From positions 1 through 10,007 of the forward strand of contig JAJYNV010000075.1 in assembly GCA_021786135.1 (NCBI GenBank): a stretch of DNA of 10,007 nucleotides. The letters run 5' to 3'. This DNA comes from Bacillota bacterium (GTDB lineage: Bacteria; Bacillota; Sulfobacillia; JAJZYS01; JAJYTV01). The notes under the pieces are model-generated. The model was given only the letters and a program-made list of their open reading frames with translations, ran no database searches and was not told the origin of the DNA. Every line of letters begins with the position of its first letter. Position 1 is the stretch's first letter. A program made the translations under genes and the position numbers. Shown piece after piece: positions 1-6,091 of this stretch.

Positions 1-2
1 TC

Positions 3-797
3 ACTCCACCCTTTGATCTCCATGGCGTCGTGGAGTACGGCCACCGTTTCATCTCAGGCATTGTCGGCCTTCTCGTGCTCTGGCTCGCGATCTGGGTCTG
101 GCTGCGCTGGGGCCGGAGGACCGAACTGCGGGTCCTCGCCGCCCTCATGCTGGTCTTCACCTATATCCAGGCGGCGCTAGGAGCAGCGGCCGTACTCTTT
201 CCCACCTCGCCGGAAGTTCTGGCATCGCACTTCGGCATCTCTCTCATCGCCTTTGGCGGCACGTTCGGCCTCGATCTGCGCCTGCACGAGCTGGCAGGGG
301 CGGCCGGCGGCGCAGCCGGATCACGGGAAACATCTCTGCCCCGTCGCCTGCGGTCCCTCGTCTACCTCTTCGCCGTCTACGTCTTCCTGCTCGTATACCT
401 CGGCGCCTATGTCTCGCACACCGGCACAGGCATGCTCTGCGGCACGAGCTGGCCGCTCTGCGGCGGCTCTCTGCTGCCGGACCTGGGCGGCAGCGTATGG
501 ATTCCGTATCTGCACCGCGTGGCGGCGTTCATAGCCGTGCTCTGGGCCGTATGGATCTACATCGCTCTCCGCTCGCACGCGGCGCATGTTCCCAAGGCGG
601 CGCGCGGAGCATCGTTCGTCCTCGCCCTGATCCTGCTCCAAGCCTTCTCGGGCTGGTACCTCGTGGCCAGTGATCTGGCGCTCGGTGCCATCATGCTGCA
701 CGTCACCCTGGTGACCCTCCTCTTCGCGGCGCTCACCTACCTCGTGCTCGAGATTCTGCCGCAGAAGACACAAGCGGTGCAGGGCGAGCCTGCCTGA
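3..797 (+). CDS. ctaA: Heme A synthase (CtaA/COX15 family), 3' part
   Basis: Integral membrane enzyme that oxidises the C8 methyl group of heme O to the formyl group of heme A, the cofactor of aa3-type cytochrome oxidases. The frame is open to the left edge, so the GTG at 30 is not the true start; roughly 45 residues, including the first membrane helix, should lie outside. Counting from that GTG, the four-helix repeat of the family is visible twice. The first half has the EYGHR motif (E2, H5) and H67 in ASHFG. The second half has H162 (YLHR) and H224 (MLHVT). Both pairs are 62 residues apart, as expected for the heme ligands. The second extracellular loop carries the cysteine pair C137/C144 in CGTSWPLC. 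The acidic residue before the first histidine is kept, while the second half has WIPYLHR instead. An ABC-like or unrelated membrane protein is unlikely given these motifs. Confidence 0.93.
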   Translation, partial: TPPFDLHGVVEYGHRFISGIVGLLVLWLAIWVWLRWGRRTELRVLAALMLVFTYIQAALGAAAVLFPTSPEVLASHFGISLIAFGGTFGLDLRLHELAGAAGGAAGSRETSLPRRLRSLVYLFAVYVFLLVYLGAYVSHTGTGMLCGTSWPLCGGSLLPDLGGSVWIPYLHRVAAFIAVLWAVWIYIALRSHAAHVPKAARGASFVLALILLQAFSGWYLVASDLALGAIMLHVTLVTLLFAALTYLVLEILPQKTQAVQGEPA

Positions 798-818
798 CGC
801 CGCCGCGAGGACTGTCGC

Positions 819-862
819 GGCCCGCCCGCCCTGGCGCATTCTGCCTGGGAGATGGGCGGGCC
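819..862. terminator. G+C-rich inverted repeat after ctaA, possible terminator
   Basis: GGCCCGCCC (819-827) is complementary to GGGCGGGCC (854-862), giving a perfect 9-bp stem with a 26-base loop, 22 bases after the ctaA stop. Only CTTTG follows the stem, so the U-tract is weak. It fits a transcription stop for ctaA or a pause site, but intrinsic termination is not assured. Confidence 0.45.
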
Positions 863-882
863 CTTTGCACATACTTGGATGC

Positions 883-949
883 ACCGGCCGATCATCCCCT
901 TGACAGCCGGGAGTATTTCGATAAATATCTAATCGTTCAACCGGCCGGT
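883..949 (+). promoter_or_regulatory. Promoter-like region with repeated ACCGGCCG boxes
   Basis: A perfect TTGACA hexamer lies at 900-905. About 16-20 bases downstream is an A+T-rich stretch (921-933, ATAAATATCTAAT), unusual in this G+C-rich sequence and suitable as a -10 region, although no single hexamer is a good TATAAT match. The box ACCGGCCG occurs at 883-890 and again at 940-947, where it is part of the perfect palindrome ACCGGCCGGT (940-949). The boxes flank the promoter-like elements and could be operators. The lipoprotein ATG is at 977. Housekeeping sigma-factor use is inferred from the -35 match alone. Confidence 0.5.
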
Positions 950-976
950 GACGCCGATAGCCTGGAGGTGCCCCGT

Positions 977-1720
977 ATGTCACGTCGGAACCGACTCGCC
1001 GCCCTGCTCGCCCCTGCCGTCTTCGCACTCGTGCTCGCGGGCTGCGGCACCAGTTCGACTCCGAAGAGTTCGAGCGGCGGTATCTCGAACAATCTGACGA
1101 ACGCCTTCTCGTTCGCCTCGGCGAGCCTGCCCGCATACACCGCTGACTACGCCATCACGGGCGCAGGCACAGGCAGCATGTCCGTGACGGTCGCCCAGCA
1201 GGGGCGCAGCGAGACGCTCGTGAAGGTGCACCAGGAGATCGCGACCACGGTCGAAGACGACACCATCGTCCTGACGCGCAAGGGGCTCGGCTTCGTTTCC
1301 GCCAAGGAGGACGCCACGGCGCCGGGCCATCACCTGACCATCTCCGCCAAGGTGCAGGGCAAGAAGATCGTCGAGAGCGCCACGGTGGACGGCAAGGCGG
1401 AATCCGTCAGCTATCCGTTTACGCAGAAAACGCTGGTCAACGTCGCGCTGCTGGCTGTCCTCGCGGGCACCGATCTGCATCCCGGCCAGCTGCAAATCGT
1501 GCAGGACGTCATCCTCAAGCACGGCGTGGCCGTCCCGATCGGCTTCACGGCCAACGATCGGACCAAGGTGACGACACCCGCCGGCACCTTCTCGGTGGTG
1601 CCGGTGACCCTGTCCGGTTCCGGTCCCAACCAGCACGTGTACGTCGACACCCAGAACCATGTCATGGTGAAGTACGTCAACAACCAGACCACGATCAGCC
1701 TGACGAAGCTGGCGCGATGA
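977..1720 (+). CDS. Lipoprotein of unknown function (possibly DUF3108-like)
   Basis: A 247-residue protein with a classical lipoprotein signal: basic N-terminus (MSRRNR), hydrophobic core, and lipobox LAGC with the lipidated cysteine at residue 23. A Ser/Thr/Gly-rich linker follows. ATG 977 is chosen because GGAGGTG (964-970) sits 6 bases upstream and the signal peptide begins there; a longer frame from 875 would bury the signal. The mature part has alternating short hydrophilic and hydrophobic segments typical of beta-structure. Its C-terminal stretch (residues 196-245), with TKVTTPAGTFSVVPV and HVYVDTQNHVMVKY, resembles the outer-barrel repeats of DUF3108/LolA-like envelope proteins. That resemblance is from memory and weak. 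The stop overlaps the start of the next gene (ATGA, 1717-1720), so the two are probably translationally coupled and may act together at the membrane. Substrate or partner unknown. Confidence 0.85.
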   Translation: MSRRNRLAALLAPAVFALVLAGCGTSSTPKSSSGGISNNLTNAFSFASASLPAYTADYAITGAGTGSMSVTVAQQGRSETLVKVHQEIATTVEDDTIVLTRKGLGFVSAKEDATAPGHHLTISAKVQGKKIVESATVDGKAESVSYPFTQKTLVNVALLAVLAGTDLHPGQLQIVQDVILKHGVAVPIGFTANDRTKVTTPAGTFSVVPVTLSGSGPNQHVYVDTQNHVMVKYVNNQTTISLTKLAR

Positions 1721-2451
1721 TCCCGTTGCCGGACGGGTTCGCCCTGCGGCCGTTCGCCGGCCTGCTCGGCCTCCTGCTGGCCGCTCTTGCGCTGCTCTTT
1801 TTTCTCGCCGGGCGGCGCGCCGTCTGGCACCGCGCGGTGCTGGCCGCGCTGCTCGGCATGGCGCTCTTCCTGCTGGCGGTATTCGCGGTGCAGGCTCCGC
1901 TCCAGGTCGAAGCCTACCGCGCCCTTGCAAACGCGGTCTCCCCCTTCTGGCTCGGAGCGAATCCCTGGCTCATACCGCTCGTGCTGGCGCTCTTCGCCGG
2001 CCTGTGTCAGGAGGCCGCGCGCCTCCTGGCCATCGCTGTCGCCCGCCGTAGCTGGCCAAAGGCATCCCTGCCGCTGCTCGGCGCCATCGTGGGCGCGGGC
2101 GTCGGGGGCATCGAGGCCGCGATGGTGCTCGGCGCCATCCCCCCGGCGCAGCTGCATCTCGCTTCGCTCGCAGTGCTCGAGCGGGTGGGCGCCGTGCCCT
2201 TTCACACGGGCGCGGGCGCCGTTCTCGGGCTCGGCCTCGCCAAAGGCAGGGCGGGTCTCGCCTTTCTCGCGGTCCTCGCGCTGCATGTGCTGATCGACTT
2301 CTTCGCCGCGGCGCTCTCCTACGGCATCGGCGGCCTCGCGCTGACCGAGGCGATCAGTCTCGCCGTCGGCCTCGGCCTCTACCTGTCCTCGCTCCTGGTC
2401 GCGCGGCGGCTCCCCGCCCCGTCCGGTCCCCCGCTCGACGCAGCGCTCTAG
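1717..2451 (+). CDS. YhfC/PrsW-like polytopic membrane protein (putative intramembrane metalloprotease family)
   Basis: A 244-residue, very hydrophobic protein with about seven to eight membrane segments. The spaced polar motifs of the YhfC family (PF10086), related to PrsW and CPBP proteases, are recognisable: QEAAR (98-102), GAGVGGIEAA (126-135), LERVGAVPFH (154-163) and LALHVLIDFFAA (187-198). E99, R102, E133, E155, R156, H163, H190 and D194 fall where family members carry conserved residues. Two expected residues differ: the usual EExxR is QExxR, and the histidine commonly seen before the GG of the second motif is valine. Proteolytic activity is therefore uncertain. The ATG overlaps the stop of the lipoprotein gene by ATGA, indicating a shared transcript and perhaps a lipoprotein-processing or anchoring partnership. 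PrsW is the main alternative family. Confidence 0.7.
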   Translation: MIPLPDGFALRPFAGLLGLLLAALALLFFLAGRRAVWHRAVLAALLGMALFLLAVFAVQAPLQVEAYRALANAVSPFWLGANPWLIPLVLALFAGLCQEAARLLAIAVARRSWPKASLPLLGAIVGAGVGGIEAAMVLGAIPPAQLHLASLAVLERVGAVPFHTGAGAVLGLGLAKGRAGLAFLAVLALHVLIDFFAAALSYGIGGLALTEAISLAVGLGLYLSSLLVARRLPAPSGPPLDAAL

Positions 2452-2477
2452 TCTGTCGCTTGTCGCCGTTGCGGAGT

Positions 2478-2498
2478 GCGCGGCATGCGATGCCGCGC
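2478..2498. terminator. Perfect hairpin between convergent genes
   Basis: GCGCGGCAT (2478-2486) and ATGCCGCGC (2490-2498) form a 9-bp perfect stem with a 3-base loop. It lies in the 108-base gap between the converging membrane-protein and AlkZ-like genes. There is no T-run on either side, so it would be a U-less or Rho-assisted bidirectional stop rather than a standard intrinsic terminator. Confidence 0.5.
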
Positions 2499-2559
2499 GG
2501 CGGGTCGGTGATGTGCGCCGCTCAGGAACCTGGGGCGGACCTCCAGCCACGCAGCGCCC

Positions 2560-3582
2560 TCAAGCATCCCAGCGCATGGTGATCCTTCCCCTGATGCCGG
2601 GTAGCGGCAGCGATTGCGCTTCGGCCTCGATTCCATCGCGTTCGGCTCGGGAGAGCCGCCGCCACGGCTGCAGGGTCATGGCCGCGTCAGAGCGACGCCA
2701 GGTGCCGACAATCTCTCCTTCAACGAGGAGTCCGCCAGGCCAGACCCGCGGCGTCCAAAGCGCCTGTCGCTGACCTTCGTCCGGGATTAGCAGTTCGCGA
2801 TCGAGCCCTTGCAGCAGCAGATACGGGTCACCGCTCGGCAGCACCCGCGCAAGCGCTGCGGGCCCCGCGTCGGCACGACAGGCCTCCTCGTCTCGCGTGA
2901 GGATCCACGCCTCGCCGAGCGGTGTCCGCACCGGAGTCAGGACGGCGCGCAGCGCATCAAACGCCGCGACGCCGGAACGCAGGCCGACTCCTGCCCAACG
3001 GCCGAACACCTCGGGCGTCGTGGGACCGTAGATGTGAAGATACCGGCGCGCAAGTTCGAGACGGGCTGCGCGCGCGTCCACCTCAGGCGCCGGGACGGTC
3101 CACACGGTCGGTTGCCTGGCGCCGTCCCAGCGGATCAGGACCGTGCCGGTGGCGGCTGCGTATCTGAGACGGTTGGGGTGCACGCCGAGCGCCTGCCCCG
3201 CCTCGCCGTAGGTCATCCGCCCGCCAGCCAGAACGGCCGTAAGCTGGGAAGCGAGGTCCTCCGCCCTCTGACGGCCCTTGGCATCATCCGGCAGCGTCCC
3301 CAGCGAGAAGACGGCCAGGTCGCGCTCGGCGACGACGAAGACACTGAACCGCGGTCCCCAAAGTTGTACTAGGGACGGATCCTCCCAGGTGGACGGTTCG
3401 ATCCCCTCGACGCGCGCATGGATCGACAGAAGGGCGGCTCGCGGCATGCTGTCCTGCAGCCCGGCCCAGGCGGCGCGGTGCAGGGACTCCGGTCCCACTG
3501 GCAGGCGCTCCTCGAGCGCGCCGACGCGTCGCCTGAAGGCCAGGATCTGATCTCGCGTCAGCTCGAGCCGCGCCCCCGTCAC
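2560..3582 (-). CDS. AlkZ-like winged-helix DNA-binding protein (HTH_42 family)
   Basis: A 340-residue member of the AlkZ/YcaQ-like winged-helix family (PF06224), which includes DNA glycosylases acting on bulky alkyl lesions and crosslinks. Landmarks are LELTRDQILAFRRR (6-19) at the N-terminus, GLQDSMPRAALLSIHAR (41-57), ARRYLHIYGPTTPEVFGRWAGV (178-199), LLLQGLDRELLIPDEG (255-270) and the C-terminal VEGEIVGTWRR (287-297). GTG 3582 is chosen because the family usually begins just before the LTRDQ-type motif and GGAG lies 7 bases upstream. The frame is open to 3741, but the extra 53 residues match nothing familiar. The start overlaps the stop of an upstream frame (GTGA, 3582-3579). The glycosylase QxQ position reads QDS (Q43, S45), so catalysis is doubtful and a purely DNA-binding role is possible. 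Confidence 0.85.
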   Translation of the reverse strand: MTGARLELTRDQILAFRRRVGALEERLPVGPESLHRAAWAGLQDSMPRAALLSIHARVEGIEPSTWEDPSLVQLWGPRFSVFVVAERDLAVFSLGTLPDDAKGRQRAEDLASQLTAVLAGGRMTYGEAGQALGVHPNRLRYAAATGTVLIRWDGARQPTVWTVPAPEVDARAARLELARRYLHIYGPTTPEVFGRWAGVGLRSGVAAFDALRAVLTPVRTPLGEAWILTRDEEACRADAGPAALARVLPSGDPYLLLQGLDRELLIPDEGQRQALWTPRVWPGGLLVEGEIVGTWRRSDAAMTLQPWRRLSRAERDGIEAEAQSLPLPGIRGRITMRWDA

Positions 3583-3827
3583 GCCACGTCTCCAGGCACA
3601 TTCCCCGCAGGTGGCCTGTACGCATCCTTCGGCCAGTTGGTGACGCCGATTGCCCATCGACTGCGTTGCGGCCCGCCACAGCGTAGCCAACGTTTCTTTG
3701 TGAGCCGCGGGCGGCGGTGAGCCGAACCACTCCCCGGCCACTCCCCAACTCCCGGCTCGTGCTGGATGGGATGCCTCTTTGGCTCGACACGCTCAGCCAC
3801 AATCCCGGTCACCACATAACACCTCAC
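3579..3827 (-). pseudogene. Possible remnant: frame linking the NUDIX fragment to the AlkZ-like gene
   Basis: An 82-codon frame that starts at GTG 3827, overlapping the stop of the NUDIX fragment (GTGA), and ends in TGA overlapping the GTG of the AlkZ-like gene (GTGA, 3582-3579). Its first third (VRCYVVTGIVAERVEP, then HEPGVGEW) is compatible with the strand and Trp-containing end of a NUDIX fold, which would make it the frameshifted 3' half of the upstream fragment. The last 45 residues are Arg/Pro-rich and look like non-coding translation. I see no independent family signature, so this may be only an open frame in decayed sequence. Confidence 0.3.
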
Positions 3828-4069
3828 CGCTTGGATTCTGCGCGCAGAGTCTCATCCCTCAACAGCAGCGGCCACACACTCTCATCGCCCGCCATTTCAC
3901 GCTGCAGCGCCCGCGCCAGCGATTCGTCGTCCTGGGGGCTGCCGCCAGGGAGATCGAACCGCCCTCCGTAGGGTCCGCGCGTTTTGCGGATGACGAGCAG
4001 ACCGCGCGGGTCGTCTCGAGTCACCGCATAGACGCCCAAATGACGATGCCACCGGCGGCCACCTGCCAA
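3824..4069 (-). pseudogene. NUDIX hydrolase, N-terminal fragment
   Basis: The 81-residue frame matches the first half of a NUDIX hydrolase, a fold that cleaves nucleoside diphosphates linked to another moiety. Visible are the first beta-strands (HLGVYAVTRD, then GLLVIRK), the motif RGPYGGRFDLPGGSP (residues 31-45), and a NUDIX box that begins well (GG...ESLARALQRE) but then reads MAGDES where the metal-binding EExG is expected. The protein ends 23 residues later, although family members run to about 140-150 residues. The only start available is TTG 4069 with a weak upstream GGGGTGG; a TAG lies just before it (4075-4073). I read it as a broken gene. A short functional protein is unlikely without the glutamates. 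Sequence beyond the stop may be its frameshifted 3' half. Confidence 0.6.
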
Positions 4070-4221
4070 GTGCTACCACCCCTCGCTGGCACTTCGCGCT
4101 TGCGCGGAGCGCACCTGCAAACCCAAAGGCCCGCTCGCTGAGGGTGTCGGCAAGAACGGCGGTCGCACGCGTCGTTTCATCGCCGGCCCCAGTGCACTGC
4201 TGAGCGAAGGAGTCGCCTGAG

Positions 4222-4480
4222 ATGCTGAGCTTCCACCTGAGGGCGGGCTGTGCACCTACCGGGTTGCCGGCGTGCTCGTGAACTCTGAACGGTTCACGCC
4301 ACGGGTCAGGTCTCGACCTCCGATATCTTCGATGGCCGCAAGGAGGACCGCGATCCTCCGCTCATCTTCAGATGGGCTCACATCGAGGATCTTGCGGACC
4401 TTCTTTTCTATCCCGACTTCTTGCCGCGGGCGCTGGCGCACCTGCCCACGCATGTGACCCATATCGTGCGCCACGACACT
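4222..4480 (+). pseudogene. NUDIX hydrolase pseudogene with internal deletion
   Basis: Pieces of one NUDIX hydrolase are scattered over two or more frames. An intact start remains: AAGGAG (4207-4212), 9 bases, then ATG 4222 encoding MLSFHL. One frame over, the sequence reads EGGLCTYRVAGVLVNSER to about 4291, the usual first strands of a NUDIX subfamily. In a third frame, after the TGA at 4286, comes TSDIFDGRKEDRDPPLIFRW (about 4316-4375) followed by IEDLADLLFYPDFL and LAHLPTHVTHIVRHD, ending near 4474; this is the typical C-terminus (FRW...L..yP.fL...L..lP...HiV..D). The NUDIX box and some 60-70 residues between the ends are missing. The last frame runs on without a stop into the acetyltransferase gene, but that gene has its own ribosome binding site. 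Family assignment is from remembered consensus. Confidence 0.6.
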
Positions 4481-4570
4481 TCTGGACAAGGGGGCGGGCA
4501 CAGGATCTGCAGCAGGATGCAGCGCGGAAGTTCGCAGGCAAGCCGCGCGCCCAACAAGGGAGGCTTTGGG

Positions 4571-5074
4571 ATGCTGGAGGACAGGGACCTACGCTTGCGA
4601 ATCTGCGACCCTTTGCGCGACGCCGACACGGCGCTTCCCTGGTATCGCGATCCAGAGGTGCTGCGCATGTCGGAGGGGCCAGACGCGGTGCCGTTCGATA
4701 GGGCGCGCATCGTGCGGATGTACGAACACCTCGCGTCGGTTGGCGAACTCTACATGATCGAGGTGCGGGACGAGACGGGCTGGAGGACGGTAGGCGACGT
4801 GACGTTAGCCCAGGACACCGTTCCGATCGTGATCGGCGAGAAGAATTATCGCGGCAGAGGTCTCGGCGGACGCGTGCTGGATCTGCTCATCGACCGGGCC
4901 CTCGCACTCGGCTGGGAGCATCTTGAGGCCAAGCAGATCTTCAGCTACAACGAGGCCAGCCGGCGGCTATTCTCGAGCCGTGGATTTCAACAGAGCGAGA
5001 GTGGTGTCGATGCGCAAGGGAGACCCTTCGAGCGCTACCACCTGCAGTTGAGGGATCGCCCAAACGGACTATGA
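4571..5074 (+). CDS. GNAT family N-acetyltransferase
   Basis: A 167-residue acetyltransferase transferring an acetyl group from acetyl-CoA to an amine of unknown identity. Acetyl-CoA pyrophosphate-binding motif A is clear at residues 91-104 (KNYRGRGLGGRVLD, containing RGRGLG), and motif B follows as YNEASRRLFSSRGF (126-139), with the conserved Asn127. The N-terminal segment LPWYRDPEVLRMSEG (22-36) resembles RimJ/aminoglycoside-acetyltransferase-like (Acetyltransf_3) members. The start is ATG 4571, with GGGAGG (4558-4563) 7 bases upstream. The frame is open back to 4289, but this part is the tail of the NUDIX pseudogene. The stop shares bases with an in-frame ATG of the following frame (ATGA, 5071-5074), although the HAD gene probably starts later. 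Cytoplasmic. The substrate cannot be inferred. Confidence 0.88.
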   Translation: MLEDRDLRLRICDPLRDADTALPWYRDPEVLRMSEGPDAVPFDRARIVRMYEHLASVGELYMIEVRDETGWRTVGDVTLAQDTVPIVIGEKNYRGRGLGGRVLDLLIDRALALGWEHLEAKQIFSYNEASRRLFSSRGFQQSESGVDAQGRPFERYHLQLRDRPNGL

Positions 5075-5289
5075 AGCCGGGGGCAGCACCGTTGACGGTC
5101 ACCTCCGGCATCTCGCGCCGACGAAAGTGCGCCGGCGACCAAGCAGGACAAGGGAGTGCAGACCTGACGCCGGGTGCCCGCGTACTTAGCACAAAACGTC
5201 GTTCATGCTCGGCGGGCCACTCGGGTTCGGTGATTTCCCGGAGGAACCTAGGCGACAGCTCTGGTGCAGTCACGGGGGAGGGTTGCTGC

Positions 5290-6000
5290 TTGCAACACCA
5301 TGCACGGCCAGGCGCGATTTTCTTCGATCTGGCCGACACCCTTGGCTACCTCTGGGTCGCCAAGCACCAACGCTTCCTCTTCCTTGTCGAAACCGCAGGC
5401 TTGGCGGTGCCATCTCAGGAGGTTGGGATGGCGGGCACGCTCGCCTTCCTACGAACGTTGGCTCAAGAGGAACCCGGACCCGCGGATGGTTCTCTCGGCT
5501 GGCGAGGCAGTCTCGCGTCCTATGGCGCAGGCCTCAAAGCGATGGGCTTCAACAGCTCCGCTGCCCTGGCACGAGACCTCGGCGAGGTCGCTCGGCATCT
5601 TCCGTTCACCATCGTCCCAGATCCTGCGGCGGGACGGCTCTTGGGACACCTGAAGGCCAGCGGGTTTCGCCTCGGTGTGATCAGCAACCATCGCGGCACC
5701 CTGAAAGAGAACCTCGCAGAACTCGGTCTACTCGACCATTTGGACGTCGCTCTGGACTCTCACCTGATCGGCTGCCGCAAGCCGGACCCGGAGATCTTTC
5801 GCATGGCATGCCGAGCGGTGGATGTGCAGCCAGATGAGGCGGTTCACGTTGGTGACGAACCCGCCTCTGACGTAATCGGTGCCAGGAACGCCGGCCTCTT
5901 CTCCGTCCTGATCGATCCGCTCTCCATCTTCAAGTACACCTGCTATGCCGATGCCCGCATCGAATCGCTGGCGCAGTTGGAGGAAGTGCTGCCACTCTAG
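5290..6000 (+). CDS. HAD family (subfamily IA) hydrolase
   Basis: A 236-residue haloacid-dehalogenase-superfamily hydrolase, probably a cytoplasmic phosphatase. Motif I is FFDLADTLG with nucleophile D13, motif II is VISN (S132), motif III is CRKPDPEIF (K164), and motif IV is HVGDEPASD (D189, D194). A helical cap lies between residues 18 and 105. The residue two after the nucleophile, normally the Asp general acid, is Ala15, as in phosphonatase-type or dehalogenase-like members. TTG 5290 is chosen because GGGGGAGG (5275-5282) lies 7 bases upstream and the HAD fold begins immediately after. The frame extends to ATG 5071, which overlaps the acetyltransferase stop, but the extra 73 residues are Ser/Arg/Gly-rich with no recognisable domain. 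Probably co-transcribed with the acetyltransferase. Substrate unknown. Confidence 0.85.
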   Translation: MQHHARPGAIFFDLADTLGYLWVAKHQRFLFLVETAGLAVPSQEVGMAGTLAFLRTLAQEEPGPADGSLGWRGSLASYGAGLKAMGFNSSAALARDLGEVARHLPFTIVPDPAAGRLLGHLKASGFRLGVISNHRGTLKENLAELGLLDHLDVALDSHLIGCRKPDPEIFRMACRAVDVQPDEAVHVGDEPASDVIGARNAGLFSVLIDPLSIFKYTCYADARIESLAQLEEVLPL

Positions 6001-6055
6001 CGCGGGCACGTGGCCTTCCTGCTGGCTTTGGATCATGCCACTCCGCTTGACGCCG

Positions 6056-6070
6056 CATCGAAGTTCGATG
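6056..6070. repeat. Inverted repeat between convergent genes
   Basis: CATCGAA (6056-6062) and TTCGATG (6064-6070) are perfect inverted repeats around one base, in the 91-base gap between the HAD gene and the converging MocR gene. As RNA it could form a 6-bp stem with a 3-base loop. There is no T-run, so a terminator role is weakly supported. Confidence 0.3.
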
Positions 6071-6091
6071 GTCTCTCAACCCACTTGCAGG

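Noticed and set aside
321..1136. Long - strand open frame opposite ctaA and the lipoprotein gene
   Set aside because: It is Arg/Gly-rich, opposite two genes with clear family or signal motifs, and is the usual antisense shadow in high-G+C sequence.
1411..2550. 379-codon - strand frame opposite the lipoprotein and membrane-protein genes
   Set aside because: Composition is Glu/Arg/Gly-rich without domains, and it lies opposite a coherent hydrophobic protein.
4256..4501. 81-codon - strand frame with a fairly natural look (KKVRKILD, AVLLAAIEDIGG)
   Set aside because: The opposite strand carries the recognisable NUDIX C-terminus, which explains the composition.
4421..4570. Fusion of a NUDIX C-terminus with the acetyltransferase
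   Set aside because: The frame is continuous, but GGGAGG at 7 bases before ATG 4571 and the normal GNAT length point to a separate gene; the upstream frame is remnant sequence.
4941..5339. 132-codon - strand frame spanning the acetyltransferase-HAD gap
   Set aside because: It overlaps two identified genes on the other strand at both ends, and its centre shows no family signature or ribosome binding site.
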